Source: Gordonia hongkongensis (lineage in GTDB: Bacteria > Actinomycetota > Actinomycetes > Mycobacteriales > Mycobacteriaceae). Taken from it: 64,000 nucleotides of DNA. The DNA is taken from NCBI RefSeq assembly GCF_023078355.1, contig NZ_CP095552.1, positions 1,054,001 through 1,118,000 of the forward strand, in the 5' to 3' direction. Every line of letters begins with the position of its first letter. Within the stretch, counting starts at the first letter, position 1. The notes beneath the pieces were generated by a model, which searched no databases, had not been told where the DNA came from, and worked only from the letters and a program-made list of their open reading frames with translations. The translations under genes and the position numbers were made by a program. This document shows positions 1 through 10,504 of the stretch, one piece after another.

Positions 1-2683
1 CATCGTCGTACCGTCGGTGGCGATCCGTGAGGGCGTGCAGAAATCGTTCGATGTCACCGCCGAGCACTTTCAGCAGCTCTATGGAACGAAGCCGCGGTCG
101 TTCATCTACAACTCGTCGCAACTGCACGAGCTGGAGCGGTTCAGCTCCGATGCCGGTGTGCAGGTGATGATCATCAACATCCAGGCGTTCAACTCGTCCG
201 GCAAGGACAACCGCCGCATCTACGACGTGCTCGACGATTTCCAGTCTCGACGGCCGATCGACGTGATCAAGGCCAACCGGCCGATCGTGATCATCGACGA
301 GCCACAGAAGATCGGCGCGGACAAGTCACTCGTATCTCTGGCCGAGTTCAACGCGCTGATGGTGTTGCGCTACTCGGCCACCCACAAGGTCGAGCACACC
401 AAGGTTCACCGCCTGGACGCCCTCGACGCGTACAACCAGAAGCTGGTCAAGAAGATCGCCGTCCGCGGCATCACCGTCAAGGGACTCGCTGGCTCGACCG
501 CGTACCTGTACGTCGATGCCATCGAGATCGGCAAGGGCGCCAATCCTCGTGCCCGGGTCGAGATTGAAGTTCAGACGAAGACTGGCATCAAGCGCCAGGT
601 CAAGCGTCTCGACAAGGGTGACAACCTGCACGACATCTCCGGCGGCATCGAGGCATACAAGGGCCTGTTCATCACCAACATCGACGCCAACCGTGACGCG
701 CTCGAACTGAGCAACGGTGACGTTGTCATCGCCGGTCAGCTCGCCGACCGGGACGTGACCGAGGAAACCAAGCGGCGCATCCAGATTCGCGAGGTGATCC
801 GGGCTCACCTCGACAAGGAGCGGGAGCTGTTCAGTCGGGGTATCAAGATACTCTCGCTGTTCTTCATCGACGAGGTCGCCAAGTACCGCGACTATGACCG
901 CGAGGACACACTCGGCGACTACGCACGGATCTTCGAGGAAGAGTACGTCGCGATCCGCGACGACGTGCTCGGTGAACTCGCCCTTGACGACTCGACCGCC
1001 GCGCACCAGGAGTATCTGCTCCGCGACGACGTCCGTGCCGTGCACGAGGGCTACTTCTCCATTGACAAGAAGACTAAGCGGCAGGTCGACGGCAAGGTCA
1101 GTGGACGCGGCGATGACAAGGGCCAGTCCACCGACACCGACGCCTACGATCTGATCCTCAAGAACAAGGAACGACTGCTGTCGTTCGAGGAACCGGTGCG
1201 GTTCATCTTCTCGCACTCCGCACTGCGCGAGGGCTGGGACAACCCTAACGTGTTCGTCATGGGGATGCTCAAGAAGAGCGACAACACCGTCTCGCGCCGG
1301 CAGGAGATCGGTCGCGGTCTGCGGTTGGCGGTCGACCAGCACGGCGAACGCATGGACAACCCGGTCGTCGTGCACGACATCAACGAACTGACCGTCGTCA
1401 CCGACGAGTCCTACACCGACTTCGTGACCGGACTCCAGAAGGAGATCGCCGACTCGTTGGCGTCGCGGCCACGCAAGGCGAGTGTCAAGTTCTTCACCGG
1501 CAAGACCATCCAGACTCCCAGTGGCGAATCCGTCGTGGAGGAGGCGCTTGCGCAGGCGCTGTACAAATACCTGATCAAGAACGACTACCTCAACGACGAC
1601 GACACGGTTTCCGAGACGTACAAGCAGGCCAAGGAAACTGGCACCCTCGCCGAACCCACTTCGGAGGTGCTGCGGTCGGTCATCGATTCCGTGTGGCCGC
1701 TCGTGGATGCGCTGTATCTCGATGTGAAGGTGATCGGTGAGGACGGCCGCAAGCCGAAGAAGATCCCGCTCAACGAGGCCAACTTCGCTAAGAAGGAGTT
1801 CCAGGCACTCTGGCGTCGAATCAACCACAAGGCGGTCTACCAGGTCGAGTTCGACTCGAACGAGTTGATCCGCAAGTGCATTCAGACGCTCGACAGCCAT
1901 CTCAACGTGGCTGCGATGCAGTATGTCCTCATCGAAGGACTGCAGAAGGACGCCCTCGACGCCGAGGATCTGACCAACACGGCCGGATTCGACCAAACGC
2001 GGACACGAACTCACACCGAGACGGTCACCGCCGGCTCACAAGTGAAGTACGACCTGCTCGGCGAGATCACCGAGAAGACGCAACTCACCCGACGTACCGT
2101 CGCCGCCATCCTGGGCGGAGTCACGCCGGCGACATTCGCGAAGTTCCGGCTCAACCCGGAACAGTTCATTACCGAGATGGCCCGACTGGTCAACGAGCAG
2201 AAGGCCACCGTGATCGTCGAGCATCTGAGCTACGACATGCTGGAAGACCGGTTCGACTCGGCGATTTTTACTGAGAATCAGACCAAGCAGGACTTCACGC
2301 AGGCTGGCGACAAGTTGCGCAAGCACGTCTACGACTACGTCGTCACCGACTCCCAGATCGAACAGGACTTCGTCACCGAGATCGACACCAGCAACGAGGT
2401 CGCGGTCTACGCGAAACTTCCGCGGGGCTTCTTCATCCCGACTCCGGTCGGTGACTACAACCCCGACTGGGCCATCGCATTCACCGAGGGCAGCGTCAAA
2501 CACGTGTACTTCGTAGCCGAGACGAAAGGCTCACTGTCGAGCTTGCAGCTCAAGGGGGTCGAGAACGCCAAGATCGAGTGCGCACGCAAGTTCTTCGCGT
2601 CGATCAATGCGAAAAACGGGCAGGACGTCACATACGACGTCGTCACCGACTACAGCGAACTGATGCAGCTCGTGACCACGTAG
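1..2683 (+). CDS. Type III restriction endonuclease, Res subunit (5' end outside window)
   Basis: ATP-dependent restriction subunit of a type III R-M system; it works with a Mod methyltransferase, which should lie upstream outside the window. The frame is open to the left edge and reads IVVPSVAIREG, the conserved segment after the Walker A region, so the true start and P-loop are missing here. Visible parts are the DEPQ helicase box (bases 296-307), the motif VI-like RRQEIGRGLRL (bases 1297-1329) and a C-terminal PD-(D/E)xK nuclease with NPDW near base 2461 and ETK near base 2519. The roughly 890 residues present are most of the usual length of about 950-1000. No frameshift is seen. A perfect 9-bp inverted repeat follows the stop. 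Next downstream is a type I, not type III, system. Confidence 0.9.
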   Translation, partial: IVVPSVAIREGVQKSFDVTAEHFQQLYGTKPRSFIYNSSQLHELERFSSDAGVQVMIINIQAFNSSGKDNRRIYDVLDDFQSRRPIDVIKANRPIVIIDEPQKIGADKSLVSLAEFNALMVLRYSATHKVEHTKVHRLDALDAYNQKLVKKIAVRGITVKGLAGSTAYLYVDAIEIGKGANPRARVEIEVQTKTGIKRQVKRLDKGDNLHDISGGIEAYKGLFITNIDANRDALELSNGDVVIAGQLADRDVTEETKRRIQIREVIRAHLDKERELFSRGIKILSLFFIDEVAKYRDYDREDTLGDYARIFEEEYVAIRDDVLGELALDDSTAAHQEYLLRDDVRAVHEGYFSIDKKTKRQVDGKVSGRGDDKGQSTDTDAYDLILKNKERLLSFEEPVRFIFSHSALREGWDNPNVFVMGMLKKSDNTVSRRQEIGRGLRLAVDQHGERMDNPVVVHDINELTVVTDESYTDFVTGLQKEIADSLASRPRKASVKFFTGKTIQTPSGESVVEEALAQALYKYLIKNDYLNDDDTVSETYKQAKETGTLAEPTSEVLRSVIDSVWPLVDALYLDVKVIGEDGRKPKKIPLNEANFAKKEFQALWRRINHKAVYQVEFDSNELIRKCIQTLDSHLNVAAMQYVLIEGLQKDALDAEDLTNTAGFDQTRTRTHTETVTAGSQVKYDLLGEITEKTQLTRRTVAAILGGVTPATFAKFRLNPEQFITEMARLVNEQKATVIVEHLSYDMLEDRFDSAIFTENQTKQDFTQAGDKLRKHVYDYVVTDSQIEQDFVTEIDTSNEVAVYAKLPRGFFIPTPVGDYNPDWAIAFTEGSVKHVYFVAETKGSLSSLQLKGVENAKIECARKFFASINAKNGQDVTYDVVTDYSELMQLVTT

Positions 2684-2694
2684 CCGAGAGGATC

Positions 2695-2714
2695 GGCTGT
2701 CTCGCTTCTTCGGC

Positions 2715-2725
<11 letters not shown>
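2695..2725 (+). terminator. Hairpin after type III res
   Basis: Perfect 9-bp inverted repeat (GGCTGTCTC / GAGACAGCC) with a 13-base loop, 12 bases after the res stop codon. It has no T-tract, as is common in high-GC actinobacteria. The first in-frame GTG of the following hsdM remnant (2715) lies inside this hairpin, so that GTG is a poor start codon. Confidence 0.5.
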
Positions 2726-3931
<1,206 letters not shown>

Positions 3932-3935
<4 letters not shown>

Positions 3936-5155
3936 GCGAGACTATTTCACTTCGTCACCTAGTGAGGAATCGCGTAGAGAAGTCGGACGGGGCCCCGCGG
4001 CGTTTCATCGGGCTTGAGGCCGTGATGTCGGGTGTGGGGAGGCTGATCTCAGCTGACTTACCGCTTAAGGACGCTTCGGACTCTCTCCTAACACGGCCTG
4101 GTGACATTCTCTTCGGCAAGCTGCGCCCTTACCTGTCAAAGACGGTTCATATCGAAGGCGGCGATGTTTCGTGCACAGGGGAATTTCTAGTGCTCGAACC
4201 ATCTGAGGCTCTGAGTTCTCGATACCTTTACTACCTCACGCTGTCGAAACCTTGGCTCGATACTGCAAATCAGACGTCGTTCGGTTCCAGGATGCCAAGG
4301 ACGTCGTGGGAGGCGCTCGCGTCTATGCAGATCTCGTGTCCGCCGCGTGACGTGCAGGCGATTTTGGCAGCCTACCTTGACCGCGAGACAGCGAAGATTG
4401 ATGCGCTGATCGCCAAGCAGGAGCAGTTGATCGCTACCTTGCAGGAAGACCGCATCGCAACTATTACCCACGCGGTGACGCGCGGAATTAGTGTTCACGC
4501 GCTACGAAAGTCCGCTGCGGAGTGGCTCGAGAGGATTCCTACGCATTGGAAGGTTATGCCGTTTGTCAGGTGTACGATCGATCGAGTCGATTACCGTGGT
4601 GCTACGCCGAGGAAGACTGACTCTGGTGTGCAACTTATCACTGCGAGGAATGTCAAGCAGGGATGGATCGACTACGGAATATCTGAAGAATATGTCGACG
4701 ATGCAGAGTACGAACAGGTCATGCGTCGCGGAATCCCTCAACTCGGCGATCTTCTGCTAACCATGGAAGCGCCACTCGGAAACGTGGCCCTCGTGGATCG
4801 GACGGATATTGCGCTCGCGCAGCGAATTATTAAGTTTCGTATGAACCCAAATGTCATAATTCCTGAATTTACTAGGTATGTGTTGCTCAGTGCCTGGTTT
4901 CAGGCACAGTTAATATCACGGGCAACTGGGTCAACGGCGCTGGGGCTGAAGGCCAGCAAGTTGCCTGAGCTGAAGGTAACGGTCCCGCCGGTCGCGGAGC
5001 AGAAAGAAATCACCGCCTTCCTGGATGATCGCGAATCGTCGATCGGCCACCTCAAGCGGGCGAGTGAAATCTCCATAGCGACTCTGCGCGAATACCGCGC
5101 CGCCCTGATCACCGATGCCGTGACCGGCAAAATCGACGTGCGGGAGACGGTCTGA
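3932..5155 (+). CDS. hsdS: Type I R-M specificity subunit HsdS
   Basis: DNA-recognition subunit that gives sequence specificity to the HsdMS methylase and HsdRMS nuclease. The 407-residue protein has the normal two-repeat layout: a first target-recognition domain, a central helical spacer (PPRDVQAILAAYLDRETAKI, then the IDALIAKQEQLIATLQEDR helix), a second recognition domain (about residues 210-355) and a matching C-terminal helix (PPVAEQKEITAFLDDRESSI). The ATG at 3932 was chosen because it overlaps the hsdM stop in ATGA. Base composition is clearly more AT-rich than the neighbours, for example around 4800-4920, as expected for horizontally exchanged recognition domains. The subunit looks intact although its partners hsdM and hsdR are damaged. 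Confidence 0.9.
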
Positions 5156-5156
5156 T

Positions 5157-8100
5157 ATGCCGCAGCACCACGAGGTGGTTCTCGAGACCGAGATCTGTGA
5201 GTACTTGGCCGAGCGCGGCTGGCTGTACTCGCCGAACGATGCGGGCTACGACCAGCAGTCGGCGCTGTTCCGGGAGGACATCTTCGGATGGCTCGCCGAC
5301 ACCCAACCCCACGAACTCGCGAAACGTATCAAACCCGAACTTACGGGTAGGGCGCGTACGGATGCCGAGGGCAAAGTGCTGGCGACCCTGTCAAAGCGTC
5401 TTGATGCGGACTTGAAGTCCGGTGGCGGTACGTTGAACGTTCTGCGTAACGGGTTCAAAGATCTCAACGCCAAGTTCTCGATGTGTCAGTTCAAGCCGAA
5501 CACCACATTGAACGAGACGACCGCGAAACGCTATGAAGCGGTGCGCCTTCGGGTGATGCGGCAGGTGCACTACTCGTCGAAGAACTCGAATGCCATCGAC
5601 CTGGTGCTGTTCGTCAACGGAATTCCCGTGGCCACAGTCGAACTCAAGACAAATTACACCGGACAGAGCATCACCGATGCGGTACGGCAGTACAAGAAGG
5701 ATCGGCCACCGAAGGGTGAGCCGTTGTTGGAGTTCGGTCGGCGGGCGGTGGTGCATTTCGCGGTGTCCAACAGCGAGGTGCAGATGACCACCAAGCTGGC
5801 CGGCGACTCGACGTTCTTCCTACCGTTCAATCGGGGCGATCGCGGACATGCCGGCAACCCAGCCAATTCCGATGGCTCACCGGCGGCGTACCTGTGGGAA
5901 CAGATCTGGGATCGCGATACCTGGCTGGATATCCTTGGGCGGTTCATGCATCTCCAGATCGAGGAGAAGGTCGACCCTTCGGCGGAGCTCAGGGGCGGGG
6001 CGCCGTCAAGAAGGTTCGCAAAGAGGCGATGCTGTTCCCTCGGTTCCATCAGTGGGATGCAGTCACCAAGCTGATCTCCGCCGCGAAGACCGAAGGGCCG
6101 GGACACAAATACCTTATCCAGCATTCGGCGGGTTCGGGCAAGACGAACTCGATTTCGTGGCTGACACACCGGCTGTCTGTTCTTCACGACGATGACAACA
6201 AACCGGTGTTCGACGCGGTGCTCGTGATCACGGACCGCACCGTCCTGGACTCGCAGCTGCAGGAGGCGATCCGTCAGATCGACGACACGCCTGGGATGGT
6301 TGCGCATATCGATTCCTTGGGTGGGTCGAAGTCGGGCAAGTTGGCCGAGGCGCTGGAATCGGGGACGAAGATCATCATCGTCACTATTCAGACGTTCCCC
6401 TACGCGCTCGATCTGATCCGGACTGGTCGAGGGTTGCAGGGCAAGTCATTCGCGGTTATCGCCGACGAGGCGCACTCGTCGCAGGCGGGGGAGGCGTCCA
6501 AGCAGCTCAAAAGGGTACTTGCTGCACCTGAACTCGATGACCTGGCTGACGGCGGCACCTACGACACCGAGGACGTCCTTGCGGCGGAAATGACTGCGCG
6601 CGCCGCAGCGAGCAATGTCTCGTTCTTCGAGTTCACTGCCACCCCGAAGGCGAAGACCTTGGAACTGTTCGGGCGTCGGCCTTCGCCCGACGTTCCGCCC
6701 GAGCCGTTCCATCTGTACTCGATGCAGCAGGCGATCGAAGAGGGTTTCATCCTCGATGTGCTCCAGAACTACACGCCGTACAAGACGGCATTTCGACTGT
6801 CGCACAACGGGCACAGCTACACCACCGAGGACACCGATACCGGCACCGTCGTCGTCGATTCCGATCCAGGCGCGGACTCGCAGTTGGTGGACAAGCGTGA
6901 GGCCATCAAGTCGGTCATGAACTGGGTGCGGCTGCATCCGACGAACATCGCGCAAAAGGTGCAGATCATTGTCGAGCACTTCCGCACCAATGTGGCTTGG
7001 CGTCTCGAGGGCCGGGCCAAGGCAATGGTGGTGACCAGCTCCCGATTGGCCGCGGTGCGCTACAAGATCGCGTTCGACAAGTATGTCGCCGAGCACGGTT
7101 ACACCGATGTGGCGGCGTTGGTGGCGTTCTCGGGTGAGATCACCGATGACCAGAACGGTCTGGAGAAGGTCACCGAGACCAGCACGGTGATCAACCCCGG
7201 TCTCAAGGGTCGCGATCTGCGCGATGCCTTCGCCACCGACGAGTACCAGGTGATGCTGGTGGCCAACAAGTTTCAGACCGGTTTCGACCAGCCATTGTTG
7301 GTGGCGATGTATGTCGACAAACGGCTCTCCGGCGTGCAGGCCGTACAAACTCTTTCGCGGCTCAACCGCACCGCCCCCGGCAAGGACCAGACGTTTGTCA
7401 TCGACTTCGCGAACGCTGCCGACGATGTCGTCGACGCGTTCGAGCCCTACTACGAGGCCACGACGCTGTCCGACGTCACTGACCCGAATATCGTGCATGC
7501 CTCGATGGCCAAGCTCGACACCGCCGGGATCTACCAGTGGGCCGAGGTCAACGGCCTGGCCGCCGACTTTGTCGCGAACAAGGGCAACAACGCCCTCACC
7601 AAGTGGATAACGCCGGCCCAGCACCGATTCCGTGATCGTGAACGCGAGGCTGTCGACAACGGTGACACGGCCGGAGCCGACGAGCTCGACATGTTCCGCA
7701 AGGACGTGGGCACATTCCTTCGCCAGTACGACTTTCTGTCTCAGCTATTCGACTATGAAGACCCCGACCTGGAAAAGCTGTCGATCTACCTGCGCTACCT
7801 GGCTCCGGTCATCCGACGCGAAAACGTACAGCACGCCATCGACCTCTCCGGCGTGGACTTCGAGTACCTGCGGCAAAACCAACAAGCCACAAGCAGTGCA
7901 ACCCTCGCGGGGTTGCGCAGCTGCCGCCGGCGGGTGAAGGTGGTGGCAGCGGTATCGTGCGTGACCCTGATCTTGTCGAACTCGAGGAGGTCATCGCCAC
8001 CATCAACGATCTCTTCGAGGGAGGTCACACGGATGCCGACGTCCGAGGTGTCATTTCGCATCTGCGTGACAAGCTCGAGGAGAGCGAGAACTTGAAGATG

Positions 8101-8298
8101 CAGGCGCGCAACAACTCCCAATCCCAGTTCGAGGCGAGCCCCGACATCGACATCGAGTTCAACGGAGCCGTCATCGAGGCTATGGACGCGCACGCCGACC
8201 TCTCCACCCAGATTCTGAACAACGCAGTGATCCGAGACAAGTTGGTGTCGGAGCTTGTTCCCGCCATCTACCGACGCTTGAGGGCAGAGTCGGCGTAA
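5157..8298 (+). pseudogene. hsdR: Type I restriction subunit HsdR, two frameshifts
   Basis: ATP-dependent translocase and nuclease subunit of the type I system. Motifs appear in normal order but in three reading frames. The first frame holds the nuclease core (AIDLVLF...VELKTN, bases 5590-5650). The second holds Walker A HSAGSGKT (about 6121-6144), the DEAH box (about 6464-6475), FTATPK, and motif VI SRLNRT. The third holds the C-terminal helical tail starting near VRDPDLVELEEV. The shifts lie at about 5985-6010, beside G-runs, and about 7895-7925, beside a GGGG run; each is explained by one missing base. Restoring two bases gives about 1047 residues, a normal length. The ATG lies 2 bases after the hsdS stop. 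Given the truncated hsdM this may be real decay, but sequencing error is possible. Confidence 0.88.
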
Positions 8299-8342
8299 CC
8301 AGCGCCAATCTACGTGTACTGGAACGAAAGGAACATCGATTT

Positions 8343-10184
8343 ATGGGGTTTCAGACACCGCTTTATGAGCTCAGCGAGTACTTGAAGTGGGCGCAGTCGG
8401 GGAAGATCCAGTTGCCCGACTTCCAGCGTGGTTACAAGTGGGAAGACGAGCGGATTCGTCAGCTACTCGTGACCGTGTTGCGGAGGCATCCGCTAGGAGT
8501 GGTGATGCTGCTGGACACAGGCAACGATCAGATCCGCTTCAAGCCTCGCCCAATTGAGGGATCGGATGTGTCTCCCGGCACGAAGGCCGAATTGCTGTTG
8601 CTCGATGGTCAGCAGCGGCTGACATCGCTGACGCAGGCGCTCACCGGCGACGGCATTGTGCACACGATGGACAGCCGCGGTAAGCGGATGGACCGCCGCT
8701 ACTTCATCGATATGCGCATGGCCGTGGAGGGTGAGGACCGAATTGACGAGGCGGTGCTGTCGCTGCCCGGTGACGGTGTTGAGCGGACGAATTTCGGGAA
8801 AGACATCGTTCGTGACGTCTCAACACCCGAGAAGCAGCGAGCAGCAGGTCTGTTCCCGGTGAACCTGATCTTCGGGGATGCGATGACGTGGCTCTTGACC
8901 GACATGAAGGACATCGACCTCGTGAAGGCGTTCAACGACAAAGTCATCAAACCGACCGGTACATACAATATTCCGGCGATCAGGCTCGACAAGGACACCA
9001 GCAAGAGCGCCGTGGCGACGGTGTTCGAGAAGGTAAATGTCGGTGGCCTTCCCCTCAATGTATTCGAACTGTTGACCGCGACGTTTGCCGGAGACGCGGC
9101 CTACTACGAGGCCCATGGCACCGACTTTCGGCTCAACGATGACTGGAAGGAGACGCAGGCGAAGTTCGCAGCCTATCCGGTACTCGCGGGCATCGAGAAT
9201 ACCGACTTTCTGCAGGCTGTAACGCTCCTCACCACCCGCAAGCGCAACCTTGCACACATCGGCCCTCGCCCGCCTGCCGTATCCGCGAAGCGCGAAGACG
9301 TATTGAAGCTGACGCTCAAGGACTACTTGGAGTGGGTCGGTCCGTTACGGGAAGCCTTCATCTGGGCGTCGGACTTTCTGGCTGACCGCCATGTGTTCGA
9401 CACCAAGTTTCTACCGTATCCGAAGCAGCTCGTACCGCTCGCTGCCATCCGAGTGGTTATGGGTCACGACGCCGATCTTCTCGGACCCCGCGGGAAGCTG
9501 GTGCGGTGGTTCTGGTGTGGCATCTTGGGTGAGCTATACGGCGGTGCGATCGAGACACGGTTCGTTCGCGACCTTGAGCAAGTGCCGGAATGGGCGACTG
9601 GCGAGGCCGGATCAGTCACGCCCAATACTGTCAACGACGCCACGTTCGTCGAGTCGAGGCTCCACTCCCTTAGGACGCGTAACGCGGCCGCCTACAAGGG
9701 AATTTACGCTCTACTGCTCGGCAACGGGGCTCGGGACTGGATGGAGGACAAGGCTCTCGACAAAGTGCAGTACGTGAGCCTTGCGGTCGACATTCATCAC
9801 ATCTTCCCGAAGAAATGGTGCGAGAGCCAGTCGATCGATGACGAACGCCGGGAGAGCATCGTAAACAAGACGGCGATTTCTGCGGTGACCAACCGCACGA
9901 TCGGCGGCGCGGCGCCATCCAGTTACCTATCCAAGATCGAGCAGAAGGCGCAGATCGACGCAAGTAAGATCGACGGTCTGCTCGAGGCGCACCTCGTTCC
10001 CTCTCAGTCACTCCGGACCGATGACTTCGATGCGTTCTTCGTCGAGCGGCGGAAACGTCTGTGCGACCTGGTTGAGGAAGCGATGGGTAAGGCAGTTCCA
10101 CGAGACGTAGGTCATGGCGCTGCAGAAGACTCGACCCAGTTCGAGATTGCCGAGATCGAAGAACTCCCGGACGAGGCTGACTAG
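8343..10184 (+). CDS. DUF262/DUF1524 fused restriction-like protein (GmrSD type)
   Basis: The 613-residue protein joins an N-terminal DUF262 domain, with the ParB/Srx-like LLDGQQRLTSL motif at about residues 85-95, to a C-terminal DUF1524 His-Me nuclease core (DIHHIFPKKWC at about residue 484, followed by the conserved NKTAIS and NRTIGG segments). In the GmrSD type IV family the first domain binds and hydrolyses nucleotide and the second cuts modified DNA. Such genes often sit inside or beside type I R-M loci, as here. ATG 8343 follows a GAAAGGAA ribosome-binding site, 44 bases after hsdR. Modified-DNA restriction is inferred from the family; the target modification is unknown. The frame is intact. 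Confidence 0.82.
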   Translation: MGFQTPLYELSEYLKWAQSGKIQLPDFQRGYKWEDERIRQLLVTVLRRHPLGVVMLLDTGNDQIRFKPRPIEGSDVSPGTKAELLLLDGQQRLTSLTQALTGDGIVHTMDSRGKRMDRRYFIDMRMAVEGEDRIDEAVLSLPGDGVERTNFGKDIVRDVSTPEKQRAAGLFPVNLIFGDAMTWLLTDMKDIDLVKAFNDKVIKPTGTYNIPAIRLDKDTSKSAVATVFEKVNVGGLPLNVFELLTATFAGDAAYYEAHGTDFRLNDDWKETQAKFAAYPVLAGIENTDFLQAVTLLTTRKRNLAHIGPRPPAVSAKREDVLKLTLKDYLEWVGPLREAFIWASDFLADRHVFDTKFLPYPKQLVPLAAIRVVMGHDADLLGPRGKLVRWFWCGILGELYGGAIETRFVRDLEQVPEWATGEAGSVTPNTVNDATFVESRLHSLRTRNAAAYKGIYALLLGNGARDWMEDKALDKVQYVSLAVDIHHIFPKKWCESQSIDDERRESIVNKTAISAVTNRTIGGAAPSSYLSKIEQKAQIDASKIDGLLEAHLVPSQSLRTDDFDAFFVERRKRLCDLVEEAMGKAVPRDVGHGAAEDSTQFEIAEIEELPDEAD

Positions 10185-10230
10185 GTCAAGTCCAGCCGTA
10201 GATGCGTCAGCCGTCTTGCAGGGTGATCTG

Positions 10231-10273
10231 CCCCTACTCGCTGCGCTGCCGGAGGCGGCGCAGCGAGTAGGGG
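10231..10273 (+). terminator. Strong 16-bp hairpin in the 320-base gap
   Basis: Perfect 16-bp inverted repeat (CCCCTACTCGCTGCGC and its complement) with an 11-base loop, 46 bases after the DUF262 gene stop. It very likely ends the R-M transcript. The gap 10185-10504 otherwise shows no gene. A segment near 10337-10350 looks like a tRNA T-loop but lacks a matching stem. Confidence 0.7.
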
Positions 10274-10504
10274 GTTGAGCCGGTGGTCCGACAGGAAGAC
10301 AGCGCCCGTGCGTAGGGCCAGCTGCGATCCACGCGGGTTCGAGCCGCATTTGCGGTACCCGGTGCTGTTGTCAGACCTCTGGTGCATTCTGTGTGGACCA
10401 ATACGTCTCGGCTCGAGGCGGCTCGGTGGAAGGAAGCGGAGGCGAAGTGTCGGCGACAATGCCGGAGTGTGGGGCGACCGCCTTTGGAGTCGGAAAACGG
10501 GTTG

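Noticed and set aside
326..2014. Minus-strand open frame of 562 codons inside the type III res gene
   Set aside because: No domain or plausible start was seen; the plus strand carries clear helicase and nuclease motifs.
10331..10366. GGGTTCGAGCC segment resembling a tRNA T-loop, possibly an attachment site
   Set aside because: The flanking bases do not form a T-stem, no acceptor stem or anticodon arm is present, and no integrase is nearby.
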